Assembly (NCBI RefSeq): GCF_035222375.1
Contig: NC_085889.1
Span: 3,100,001-3,164,000 of the forward strand
Direction: 5' to 3'
Source: Podospora pseudocomata
Lineage: Eukaryota > Ascomycota > Sordariomycetes > Sordariales > Podosporaceae
DNA length: 64,000 nucleotides
The notes under the pieces: generated by a model
What the model saw: the letters and a program-made list of their open reading frames with translations, nothing else
Told to the model about the DNA's origin: nothing
The model's database searches: none
Position numbers and translations under genes: made by a program
Shown: positions 22,303 through 31,739 of the stretch, piece by piece
Position numbering within the stretch: position 1 is the stretch's first letter
How the letters are laid out: each line of letters starts with the position of its first letter

Positions 22303-22310
22303 TATATATA
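22303..22310 (-). promoter_or_regulatory. TATA box of secreted protein copy B
   Basis: TATATATA lies about 118-125 bp upstream of the start at 22185, matching the position in copy A. Confidence 0.55.
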
Positions 22311-22966
22311 CGTGAGAGAGTTGCTTGCACAGACCAAAGAGAGCATCTCGGGCGGCCGCTTATCTCCACCGTGTTGTTCCGTGTCCTTCTGCTGCGGTTC
22401 AGACGGTCCCATCGGTTGGGATCTTGTGATATTCGTCCGATATCTCGAGAGCAGGCATCCCGTTCCGTTAGCCGCTCAGGGAACAGATATACCACTTTTG
22501 TCCCTCCACTCGAGGCCACAACATTTTGATGTCTCTTTGACGGGCATCTTGATGCTCTTGATCCGCGTCCTGTGACCTCCTTCCTCAACAGTCCTAAACC
22601 CACTTGCCCCCAATATTCAGCGCATGGTTTTCGGCTCAAGTGGCAGGAGCAATCGAAAAGATAGGTGCCTTGACATACAGTGGGGAAACAATTCCCGACC
22701 AGCCCCGCATATGGCTAAGTCGCTCCTGCCTGCTCTCACTTTGTTGTGCTAAGGGCCGCTGTGGGGGTTGTGTCACCGAGTTTCTCAACGGGAAAGCGCA
22801 GTCAAGATCCAGACCACGGGAAGGAGTAGGTACCAGAATCCTCAATCACGATGTAAAGAGAAGAGGACAGTTTAGACCTGACGACCTGGAATTCCCCCCC
22901 AAGGTTTCTATAATCCATCTACCACTGCAGTAAAAGGAAAAGTCCCCATCAGATAGCCCCAACCCC
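22311..22966. other. Intergenic region, no gene seen
   Basis: Upstream region of copy B and 3' flank of the reductase gene. Frames of up to about 110 codons show no protein character. Confidence 0.5.
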
Positions 22967-23998
22967 TCACAAAATCGCCTTGACGCTCTCCACAAAATCA
23001 ACAACAGTCTTCTCCCAAGGAATATACCCCTCCCCCGTAACCCTCACCACCTTGCTTCCATCGTAGACCCTCTCCTTCGGATACCCATACCCCTTCTCAT
23101 ACCCCTGCCCCGGCTCCCCCTTCTCAATCACCCCCTCCCTCTCAGGATACCTCTCCCTCAAGATATCCGCCACCGCCTGAGCGGGAACATGATACCCACT
23201 CAACAAAAACCTCTCCCCATCCACCTTTTCCGGGTTCTCCGCCCCAAACAAAATTACCCTCGCCACATCCCTCACATCCACATACGAGGGAAACGCCCCT
23301 GGCAACCCCGACTTAGCCAGCTCAATGCCAGAGTAAACATCACTGATCAGCTTTGTCGTCCCGTGAATCTTGTCCCTTGTCTCCGGCACAACAACGGGTG
23401 GGCCAGCGACATAGACGGGGTTGACAGCCGCGATTTTGAAGGCAGGTTTGTGCTCATCTCTAAACTTCCAAAGGGCCTTTTCAGCGGCGGTCTTGCTGGC
23501 AAAGTAGAGGATATACCCTGGAACTTCGTTGCCCAACTCCCGGACAAGCCTCTCTGAGGACTCATTCCAGTTTGACTCGTCGTAGTGGGCGTTGGGGGAC
23601 TCGGTGTCGATGATGGCAGCGACCGAACTCATGAGGGTGAAGGATTTGACGGTGGGTTCGGTGAGGGCTGACTCGAGGACTCTCTGAGTTCCCTCGACGG
23701 CGGCCTTGAGGACGGGTCCGGGGGCGGTGGAGGTGAGGAAGATGGGAGAGGCGAGGTGGGCGACGGTGGTGACGCCTTTGATGGCTTGGTCGAATGCTCC
23801 GGGGATGGTGATGTCGGGGACTTCGACGATCTCGAGGTTGGCAACTAGTTCGGCTGGGATGGCGGAGAGGAGGGGCTTGGTGGAGTGGAGGGAGCGGGCC
23901 GTGCCGCGGACACGGTAGCCGGCTTGGAGAAAGGTGAGGGCGGTGCGGGCGGCGATGAAGCCGTTTATGCCGGTGATGAGGGCGAGGCCTTTGGACAT
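22967..23998 (-). CDS. NAD(P)-dependent SDR, dihydroflavonol-4-reductase/ketoreductase type
   Basis: 343 residues, single exon, starting at the ATG at 23998 (MSKGLALITG). An in-frame ATG 21 codons upstream is less likely, because the Rossmann motif should lie within the first 15 residues. TGINGFIA gives the G-x-x-G-x-x-A nucleotide-binding loop. RGTARS after beta-2 suggests NADP preference. YFASK is the catalytic Tyr-x-x-x-Lys. The VAHLASPIF and SSVAAI segments are typical of extended SDRs that reduce ketones or aldehydes (dihydroflavonol reductase or methylglyoxal reductase type). The substrate is unknown. No other biosynthetic genes lie next to it, so it is not clearly part of a cluster. 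The coding strand is C-rich early and G-rich late. Confidence 0.9.
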   Translation of the reverse strand: MSKGLALITGINGFIAARTALTFLQAGYRVRGTARSLHSTKPLLSAIPAELVANLEIVEVPDITIPGAFDQAIKGVTTVAHLASPIFLTSTAPGPVLKAAVEGTQRVLESALTEPTVKSFTLMSSVAAIIDTESPNAHYDESNWNESSERLVRELGNEVPGYILYFASKTAAEKALWKFRDEHKPAFKIAAVNPVYVAGPPVVVPETRDKIHGTTKLISDVYSGIELAKSGLPGAFPSYVDVRDVARVILFGAENPEKVDGERFLLSGYHVPAQAVADILRERYPEREGVIEKGEPGQGYEKGYGYPKERVYDGSKVVRVTGEGYIPWEKTVVDFVESVKAIL

Positions 23999-24752
23999 GG
24001 TGGTCTTGTTGGCGGGAATAGATGGACAGTTGGTTGATGATAACGATGTGGGCAGGATCATGGATATGAGCCTTGTTGTGCCTCAAGATAAATTGACTCT
24101 GAAAGTAGAAGATTCTCAATATTCAAGTCGCGGTCTCTGGTCTGAAAGATCCACAGTCCGCTTTGGCCAGGCGAGAAAATTAGTTTGTTGGGGCAAGATG
24201 CTATTAATACCTAAGGTGGTCCCCATTGAAGGATTCTAGTGTCCAAAGGAAGTTCCAAATCGTCAAGCATTTCAAAGCAATGTCCTTGACAAATCTCATG
24301 GTTCGGCACTCGAACGCACCTCCCTTCCGAATGAATCCCGGCTGAGAGTTCATCGTGCCAAGTAGCCCTGAGGTGGTGAGGCTCGTTCCGGGATATGCAG
24401 GCCGGGATTCGCTGCCCGTCGGTGTTGGGTGCAGTGATTAGTGAACAAAGAACCGGAGGAGCTGTTGAGTAATCCTGCAGCTCTTAATAAGCAACCGCAT
24501 TCTCCGCCATTATGCCTCGGGTGATAGTGGGGCTCTTGGTACCTTACCACCATTGGATTGTAGAATGCATTGATTTATTATGGTAGATGAGGATGTACTT
24601 AGAATTTGTCTACCTTAGTCTGCGAGAACTGCAAAGTGATGACTCGTCTTCATGCATTAACCACTTCGCTGCCGAAATTCAAAGCTAACCAACTGGCTCT
24701 GACATCACATACACCATTTCTGCCCACCAGGTTTCCAAAGCCAAGTTGAAAT
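23999..24752. other. Intergenic region, no gene seen
   Basis: Upstream region of the reductase gene, followed by AT-rich sequence up to the decayed glycosidase. No frames worth reporting. Confidence 0.5.
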
Positions 24753-26049
24753 TCACCCATCATCCGCCGCCCAACCCCATATATCCCTCAACCAAGGTTT
24801 CCAAAACCCCTCCACGCTCTCTTCAAACCTCCGCCCATCCCACGTCCCATTCAACAGCCCCTAGGTTCCTCATCCTGCTGCCTCCCCTCCCGGATCCAAT
24901 ACCTCCCCGCCAAGCTCCACATCGCCCAGCTGACCCCATACCTCTTTGTAAAACTCCTTCAAACAACCCAACAGCACGTCGCTCATCAACCCCTCATCCT
25001 GCCTTCTCCCAAACTCACTCAAAATAACAGGCGTCAACCTCTGCGCCGGCGCGCACCGCTCCTCCTCCACGCCCGCCGTCATCAAACTCCTTTTACTTGT
25101 CAGCGCAGACAAATCCTGCCGGTACTGCATTCCCCCCAAAAATCAACAAATTCTCATTCGCAGCGTGAATTACCCCAGCAGCAGCAGCAGTCATTTTCCC
25201 ACGAAATTAACCCAGTTGTAACCTGAACCCCCCCTAGCCATCCCCCCACGACTCCCGCAGTTCATTCCGCAAAGACACGCTAACGATAATAGTGTGACCC
25301 CCCCGCCCATCGGGCTACGTAACCCAGCGCCTGCGTCCAGTTCTCAATATCAAAGTGCTCGTCCCCAAACCAGGCATTCCCGTCGGTCTGGGAGCAGCAC
25401 CACCCCGCCTTTGAGACGTGCGCGTCGGGGTGGATGTACAGATTCTTTCGGGCGGCGACGCGGATAATGTCAGACCAGATCTTGAACAGTGTCGTGTTAC
25501 GCGTCCAGATGGGATTATGGAGGAGAATCTGGGAGGTGATGAGGGCGCCGTTATCTGGGCCGAGGGCAGAGATGAGAGTCTGGGGGAAGGGGGTGTCGGT
25601 TTGGTTGTTGAGGTAGAAGAGGTCGATTATTTCGATTGCGTAGGGCCTGTGGCACCGTGACACAATTAGTGATGGGAAGAATGCCAATGGGTCGGGGGAG
25701 AGGAGGGGGGGAAAAACAACATTCGAATAAAGTTGAAGCCTGCGGAGGCGATGCGGTCGAGGATGGAATCGGCAGAGGCGTGTTCCAGGCCTTCGGGGAT
25801 CATGGTCTCTCGGCTGAGGGGCCAGTTGACGCCCGCCCATGTGATTACTTCGCCTCCGAAGTTGACGATATCGCGACCTCGGGTGGAAAAGGGGCCGCAG
25901 GGCCAAGTAGAGGAGATGTTTTGCTGACGAGGGAGGACCGTGTCGAGAGGATTGTCGCTCGCGGTAACGGTTATTGCGGCGAAGGCCAGGATCCAGAATA
26001 GAAGGTACGCCATGGTGTAGAATAGATGCATTGCTATGCCTATCGGCAT
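24753..26049 (-). pseudogene. Decayed GH5 glycoside hydrolase gene
   Basis: Pieces in the order of one GH5 (cellulase-superfamily) protein occur on the minus strand. They begin with a signal peptide (MHLFYTMAYLLFWILAFAAI) and ITWAGVNWPLSRETMIPEGL. An intron at about 25650-25725 leads to YAIEIIDLFYLN and DAHVSKAGWCCSQ. The acid/base region VSLRNELRESW follows, then NWVNF, ENLLIFGG, MQYRQDLSAL, VILSEFGRRQDEGL (which includes the second catalytic Glu), and a C-terminal block with FWKPWLRDIWGWAADDG. The pieces lie in different frames. One shift is at a G run near 25300 just after ARWAGG, one is near 25240, and one is at a G/A run near 25142. In-frame stops also occur, and no consensus introns explain these changes. 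Both catalytic regions survive, so the decay looks recent. It was probably a secreted glycosidase of the endo-beta-glucanase/glycosylceramidase-like group. Confidence 0.7.
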
Positions 26050-26920
26050 AGGATGAGTAGTCCCTGGTCAACAATTGGAGGTCAAGTCATGTTAACATTC
26101 CCGTCAATACCAATGCCTCCTCTCGACCGCTCCTAGGCTGTCTGTAACCCCCTCCTTTCTTGTAATAATGTTGGGCAACCTATCCTGCATCTTGCCAGTA
26201 GAACTAAATCCTGTATAGTAATGTTAGCCTCGGCATGAGTTGTTGTGCAAAGTTGCAATTTGTGGGGATGAATAGAATTACCCGAGTGGTCATCCTTTGC
26301 ATCCATGTTCGGCATTGGTGTCACTCCCAGCCTGGGATACATAGGAGTCTGTCGCTGGCTACTCCGTCCTTCAAGGACGTACGTCTATGTACTGCCGTTA
26401 CTAGGTCTGACGTTGCAGTGGCCTATGAGCATGGTAGAACCACTGTAAGCACTACATACCCGACAACCGCGTTGGGGGCTCCGTTGAGATTTATCGACAG
26501 AACCGATGTTAAGCGGTCCAATATAATAAACATTCATCCAGTAACCTCAGCAATGGTCTCCCGCTCAGCTATTCAACACCATGTCAGCCATCCCGGACCG
26601 AAAAGCTCATAGATCTGCTCAGCACCAGTTCCGAGATCCGAATGCGAGGTCGCATTTGGATGATCCACCTGGATGACCTTGCCAAGTCCAACGGCTCCAA
26701 ACCAACCAACACCCCTGAATGTTGCAATTTCCCATGCAAAGGTCCATTAAAAAAGAACTTACAAAAACAGTTGCCACACCCATCGCGTATCACAGCCTCC
26801 ACGTTCCCTTTCCACCAGCAGGCAGCCATCGTGCATTTCACTCCTTTACTTCCTACATCTGCACTTTGCCTCTCACGATCCAAAATACCGTGGCCCAACG
26901 CCAAAAGAAAACATAACAAA
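26050..26920. other. Divergent upstream region, no gene seen
   Basis: It lies between the decayed GH5 gene and the first GPI-type gene. The frame of the next gene stays open back to 26642, but the upstream residues are not signal-peptide-like, so they are treated as leader. Confidence 0.5.
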
Positions 26921-27688
26921 ATGTTCACCTACACGCTCGTCTCAGCCCTCATCGGCGGCGCATCCCTCGCCCTCGCCTCCCCAGCTCCCGTCATAACCCC
27001 AGCACCAGTCTACGAGCGCCAGAGCGAAAGCGCTCTCGAACTCAAGTGCCAGGCCCATTATGAGTCCATGATGGCAAGAGCCCCCGATCTCCCACGTGAA
27101 CACCCAATCATCCAATGGATGAACCAGCCCGAGAACCTCAAGCTATTCACCGACTACACCGACATCAAAGCAATGTGCGCCGTCAGATGGGGCAAAAGCA
27201 CTCTGGAACCGCCCTCTTCTCTCGCGTCCCAGTGGTCCAGCTACATGTCCGAGGCTCAAATGTTTGCCATCTCCATGAAGGCCCCTGCGCACGAGCTGTC
27301 CGCCATGGGCTGCCCTTCCGTCATCGCCGCCGCTGGAGGACTGCTGGCCATCACTGAGGAGGTCTCGTGCAGCAGAGCGTACAAGGCGTACATGGATGCC
27401 GTGCCGTACCTTACCGCTACTGATGGTGACGATTTCGCTACCACCGGCCCGACTCGGACAAACGTTCTTGCGCCTTCAACCACGGCGCCCGGGTCAAGTG
27501 AGGAGACAGATGTCAGCGGGAATGACAGCGAGGATGAGGGCGCTGATGGGAACGGAAATGGTGGTAGTGAGGAGGGGAGCACCGAGACGACCAGCACATC
27601 CACCGCTGGTGGCCCAAGGGAGACTGGACATGTGGCTGTTGCTGCCGCCGCCGCTCTCGCCGTTGTCGGTGCCATGGCTGCGCTGTAA
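26921..27688 (+). CDS. Secreted GPI-type protein, copy 1 (DUF7735-like)
   Basis: 255 residues, single exon. The ATG at 26921 gives a clean signal peptide (MFTYTLVSALIGGASLALAS) and a likely KR-type maturation site near YERQSES. The globular part has four cysteines (ELKCQAH, KAMCAV, AMGCPS, EVSCSR) and the pattern PPSSLASQWSSY. A Ser/Thr/Gly/Asp-rich linker follows, and the end is hydrophobic (AVAAAAALAVVGAMAAL). This signals GPI attachment, so the protein probably sits on the plasma membrane or wall. It is a tandem paralogue of the gene at 28272. The DUF7735 name is from memory and tentative. The molecular function is unknown. Confidence 0.8.
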   Translation: MFTYTLVSALIGGASLALASPAPVITPAPVYERQSESALELKCQAHYESMMARAPDLPREHPIIQWMNQPENLKLFTDYTDIKAMCAVRWGKSTLEPPSSLASQWSSYMSEAQMFAISMKAPAHELSAMGCPSVIAAAGGLLAITEEVSCSRAYKAYMDAVPYLTATDGDDFATTGPTRTNVLAPSTTAPGSSEETDVSGNDSEDEGADGNGNGGSEEGSTETTSTSTAGGPRETGHVAVAAAAALAVVGAMAAL

Positions 27689-28160
27689 AGAGGATTGGCG
27701 ATAACACCGGGTAGCTAAATGATAATGTGTATCAAGTTCAACGTCAGCATTCCAAGCCGCAAACCAAACCCGTTGCAGACCTATGATCGGGATCGACTCC
27801 CGAATGCGAGTGCCCCCGACCTACCAGAATCATCGCCAAGCCAGAACCAATAACACCTTCCCAATGCTTCTTAAGCCCGAGTGTGCACCGCCACCATCGA
27901 TGACATCTTTAGTGAGCTCCCCTCTCACATATCTAACATCCACATCTGACGCCAGCTCTCTCCAAGCTTTATGAGGCTTCAACAAGCCCACCCAAGACGA
28001 ACTGCGTACACGGGCAGGAAGAACTCCCTTAGCACACGTGATACCTTTACAGTTTGCTGTGGCTGGCCGCGAACCACGAAGTTTGTGGAGGCTCATTAGT
28101 GGATTCCAACCTCAAGATAGATAGGCGTTATTGGCTTTTCCCACAGATCAATTCCTCGAG
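27689..28160. other. Spacer between the two GPI-type genes
   Basis: No gene is seen. It carries the 3' flank of copy 1 and the promoter region of copy 2. Confidence 0.5.
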
Positions 28161-28167
28161 TATAAGA
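28161..28167 (+). promoter_or_regulatory. TATA box of GPI-type copy 2
   Basis: TATAAGA lies about 105-110 bp upstream of the start codon at 28272, within a normal distance for fungal core promoters. The stretch between is pyrimidine-rich. Confidence 0.45.
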
Positions 28168-28271
28168 ACGTCTATTTCGTTGTATTCCTTTTTCCCATTT
28201 TCTTTCTTCTGCATCAGCAAAGCTCAAACAAACCTGGATCACACCAAAGACACCCCAAAGCAACAGAAAAC

Positions 28272-29021
28272 ATGCTCGCCTACACGCTCGTCTCCGCCTT
28301 CGCCGGCGCATCCCTCGTCCTCGCCAACCCGGCCCAGGCCCCGGCCCAGGCCCCGGCCCAAGCCCCAGCCATCACCGCGGCACCCATCTTCAACCGCCGC
28401 CAGAGCGAGAGCGCTCTCAAGTTGGAATGCCACGCTCAGCTTGCCTCCATACATGCGCGAAAGCCAGAGCCCAGCGATAAACTTGAGGACTGGATGGCTA
28501 CCGCGAACGAAGCCAAAAACGGCAACAGCTTGGGCGACGTACTCAACATCTGCTACGCCATTTATGGCAAAGAGATGCCGGATCCCCCTTCGTCTCTTCA
28601 GTCCGAGTGGTCCACCTATCGCTCGGCCCAGGCCAGTTACGCCAGTTCCATCGGGCCTGCTGTATCCAGCCTCAAGGCCAAATGCCCCAAAGACATGGCT
28701 TTTGACTTCTTGTTCGTTGCTATGAGCGACATGGACTCGTGCCACACGGCATTTGCTGCCATGTCGCTCCCCGATTCCGAGCTCCTCACCACCTCCCCAA
28801 GCCCATCCCGCACCGTCATTGTCGCGCCCATTACCACCATCGGCCCAAGCGAGGAGGCAGGTGCCGGCGGGAAGGATACCGAGTCGAAGGAGGGAAGCGC
28901 CCAGTCTACCGACACGTCTACTGCTGCTGGTGCCAGAGAGACAGGATACGTCGCTGTCGCTGTCGCTGTCGCTGCCGCTGCCGCCGTTGCCGCTATTGCC
29001 GGTGGCATGGTTGTGGTATAA
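28272..29021 (+). CDS. Secreted GPI-type protein, copy 2 (DUF7735-like)
   Basis: 249 residues, single exon. The signal peptide is MLAYTLVSAFAGASLVLA. It is followed by a short APAQ repeat encoded by a 12-bp unit (about 28335-28370) and a NRRQSES processing-type site. Cysteines fall at the same places as in copy 1 (LECHAQ, NICYAI, AKCPKD, DSCHTA). PPSSLQSEWSTY matches PPSSLASQWSSY. The C-terminus is a VAVAVAVAAAAAVAA hydrophobic tail encoded by GCTGTC/GCTGCC repeats, fit for a GPI anchor. Spacing to copy 1 is 583 bp and the orientation is the same, so this is tandem duplication. The function is unknown. Confidence 0.8.
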   Translation: MLAYTLVSAFAGASLVLANPAQAPAQAPAQAPAITAAPIFNRRQSESALKLECHAQLASIHARKPEPSDKLEDWMATANEAKNGNSLGDVLNICYAIYGKEMPDPPSSLQSEWSTYRSAQASYASSIGPAVSSLKAKCPKDMAFDFLFVAMSDMDSCHTAFAAMSLPDSELLTTSPSPSRTVIVAPITTIGPSEEAGAGGKDTESKEGSAQSTDTSTAAGARETGYVAVAVAVAAAAAVAAIAGGMVVV

Positions 29022-29600
29022 AAAAGGGGATTGAACTTGGGTGGTGGATGACGTTGAAGACAGCCATTAACCAAATACATGCTACAAAATAATGCATGAT
29101 TTGACGACAGACCGCGACCCGACGTTGATGCCGCCTTTCAACTGCCGAGCAAGATGAATGTTCGAAACTCGAATATCAAAGCCAGGCTTACAAAAATTCA
29201 AGCAGGGTGGGCAATAAGCCTTAGTCGGGTCAAGCTTGGGGTCTGACTTGGGTTGACTTAGTCCGGCTTGCCGTTTTTTTTTACCTACACCTATCCTATA
29301 CCAAGAGAATATACGGTAGCGTGTGACTTGCCCCACAAAACAACAGGCCAATATGTCAGCGATCAGCAGCCACATACGCAATATCGAAATCCACCGAATC
29401 CGAAGTCACTTTGCTACCAATTTCTATGGCAGGGGTACCTCTCAATTCTCAAGGTAATGCGAACCCTCTCTCGCAACACCACGGCCATCGACCACACCCA
29501 CCACCACCACCACCACGATGGAAATTAACGCTCTTATCAACCACAACGATATTCACACGTCACCCACAGCCGAGCGCTTCTACCGGCTTCAATTGGCAAG

Positions 29601-29719
29601 TGTGACGGCGTCACCATATATATACCACTGGAGCGAGCCAAGCCTGCAAGTTTGGCTCACTTATAGCTTTTGATAGCAATCACAGTGGGTATGGTGCAGT
29701 GGTCCGGCCTGCCGTGACA
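29601..29719 (+). mobile_element. Solo LTR of the TRIM family
   Basis: A 119-bp unit starts TGTGACGGC and ends GCCGTGACA (TG...CA with near-perfect inverted ends). It is flanked on both sides by GCAAG (29596-29600 and 29720-29724), a 5-bp target duplication. It matches the 128-bp LTRs of the complete miniature element at 63133-63613 over nearly its whole length, apart from one 9-bp difference near the start and scattered substitutions. It carries a TATATATA core and an A-box-like TGGTGCAGTGGT (29692-29703). It sits inside the Tc1/mariner transposase gene. Confidence 0.88.
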
Positions 29720-30185
29720 GCAAGGCAACAACGGCCACACTGGCACTTGAACGCTCACAGGGCCCCAGAGCTCCCGCGTGAGCAAAATGTAGCCATATAT
29801 AACCCTAACCCTCTTCAATTCTCACTGACTAACTGACTGGCCACAGATTCGAATACGTGCCTTGCGCGAAGACGCCTATATGTCCTACGCGGCTATACGC
29901 GAGGCCACTGGCGCGTCGGATAAACAGATTCAATATGCTCTCACTACACCGTTGACCCCGCGAACAAACCGTCGTAGCCGGAAGCCCTCGCGGTTTACCG
30001 ACGAAGAGAAGGACCGTATTACTCGCCCTCTCAATGACGACCCTATCGCACGCAAGCTTAATTGGCTAGATTTAAAGCTGTATTTGAAAGGATCTAAACA
30101 CTGGAAGGATACGGCCTTCACCACAGCCATGAGAGCAGCCGGCTTTAGTCGTCAGGTCCCACCGCGGAGGATCAAGCTCACCGTC

Positions 30186-30584
30186 TGTGACGAACCCCTG
30201 TACAGAACCTCTGAAAGGGATACGGGTTGAAGGTAACTTCTGACAATTGGTTCGGTGCAGCTAAACAGTGCACAACAAGATGTCTCAATGTAAACACAAG
30301 ATACCGTGAATACAATCTGAATTGCATACTGCGGAACTGTCTAACTACACCAGCCAGTTCCTCCGTATATATAGACCTAATGCCAAGCCTGGATCATTCT
30401 GTTTCTCCCCGGATCATGACCGACTCTTAAGGATCATGAGTGATTCCTGGGAATCGCTCATGATTCCTTCATGTCCCGGATGATCCACCTCTTATTGGTC
30501 TATCCTCCTTTCTCTTGATTGGCTGCCGTGCCACCTCTTTCCTATTGGTTGTTCTTTTTGGGTGTCCACATCATATTCGTGACA
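30186..30584. mobile_element. Solo LTR, family 1 (LTR retrotransposon)
   Basis: A 399-bp unit begins TGTGACGAA and ends TTCGTGACA, flanked by CCGTC on both sides (30181-30185 and 30585-30589), a 5-bp target duplication. It has no coding capacity and contains dyad-rich GATCATGA/GATTCC sequence. It interrupts the Tc1/mariner transposase gene. A related copy lies at about 62749-63050, sharing the opening AACCTCTGAAAGGGATAC and the GCATACTGCGGAACT block. This is the remnant of an LTR retrotransposon after recombination between its two LTRs. Confidence 0.88.
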
Positions 30585-31119
30585 CCGTCTAATACCGGGC
30601 CGAACGACTGGCCTTTGTCCGTGAGCAATTGGCACTTCGGCCTCGCCCGGAAGACTGAGAGCACGTGGCCTTTAGTGACGAGGCCTGGGCTACTAATGAC
30701 CCGATGTAAAAAAGGTGGCTTACTTTACACGATTTGAAGATATCAAGGCCTGGGCTACTATACGGCAAAAGCCTTACGGTTGGATGTTTTGGGGTATAAC
30801 ATGTGGATGTGAAAAGGCTGCCCCTTTTGTGTGGGAAAAAGAATATGGTGGGATTAATATCGAGAAGTATTAGATGTATATTTTCCCTATGATCTACGGT
30901 TTTATTATGGAGAAAAAGGTATAGGGTACTTCTGTGGTTTTTAACAGGATGATGCCTCTCCTCACTCTTCTATGGCAACCAGGGCTTACATCAGAAGGCT
31001 AGGTATTGAACTATGACTTGGCCGGCAAAAAGCCCTGATTCAAACCCTACTGAAAATGTGTGGTTTTGGATGAAAGATTAGATCGAATTGCGGTATAATA
31101 TCTAAAGCCTTAGCCCCAG

Positions 31120-31603
31120 TGTTACGCCCCAAGCGTAATACCCCTGTACAGGAACCACTGGGTGGTACCTGTCAGACAGAAAAGGGTTCTGGTCAATCAA
31201 GCTGAATAGGAGCTCATGGAAGCTGAAACTGACGTAACCAGTTCAGCTGGACATGGTACCATTGCCACCAATGCTGTCACCTTGCATAGATATAATTGAG
31301 GTTCTCTGGCTTTGAAGGCACACTGAGCAAGGTACAAAGATACTTCAGAAATATATGTAGATAGCTTGACATAAATAGGGGGGAGCGCCGGGCGCTCCCC
31401 GTGTCGAGGAATCTGATTCCTCATGCAAGCAATTCAAGTTCATTTGTCTAGAATCGACTCTCAGTAGCTCTTTGTTAGAACAACCTGTTGTTGACAGTGA
31501 ACCCGTGTCTGAGACGCTTGTCACAACCTTCGATCATCCTGTCATATTCACCTCTGGCGTACTGCCTTGCAGTCTGTATCCATTTCTGGTGCAGGTTGTA
31601 ACA
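31120..31603. mobile_element. Solo LTR, family 2 (LTR retrotransposon)
   Basis: A 484-bp unit begins TGTTACGCCC and ends GGTTGTAACA, flanked by CCCAG on both sides (31115-31119 and 31604-31608). The ends are inverted over TGTTAC/GTAACA. The middle holds two neighbouring perfect hairpins: GGGGAGCGCC/GGCGCTCCCC near 31380-31402, and GAGGAATC/GATTCCTC near 31405-31423. It is unrelated in sequence to family 1. It is the third insertion in the same transposase gene. Confidence 0.87.
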
Positions 31604-31739
31604 CCCAGGGCCTTACGTAGGGCAAAATTCTAGAAACCTGGGAGGCAGTGCCTTCTGAATGGATTCGTTCACTTGTTTACAGTATGCCCCGGAGGCTTCA
31701 AAGGGTGATTGAGGCAAATGGGGCACTCATTCGCAGTTA

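Larger units (their letters stand above)
29518..31739 (+). pseudogene. Decayed Tc1/mariner-type transposase gene
   Basis: The frame starts at the ATG at 29518 (MEINALINHND). After an intron-like gap (GTAGCC...CTGACTGGCCACAG, about 29788-29846) it reads RALREDAYMSYAAIREATG, a helix-turn-helix of the fungal Tc1/mariner type. TNRRSRKPSRFTDEEKDRI and FTTAMRAAGFSRQ follow. After 30589 come RAERLAFVREQLALRP and VAFSDEAWATND, then FVWEKEYGG, TWPAKSPDSNPTENVWFWMK, and the end ETWEAVPSEWIRSLVYSMPR, with a natural-looking stop at 31737-31739. The coding region carries several stops and small shifts. Some (CAG to TAG, TGG to TAG) fit C-to-T decay of the RIP type. Three solo LTRs split it. It encoded a DDE transposase and is dead. 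Confidence 0.85.

Noticed and set aside
29803-29815. Telomere-like CCCTAACCCT
   Set aside because: Only about two units, inside a transposase gene. A similar pair at about 58875 is also isolated. There is no array.
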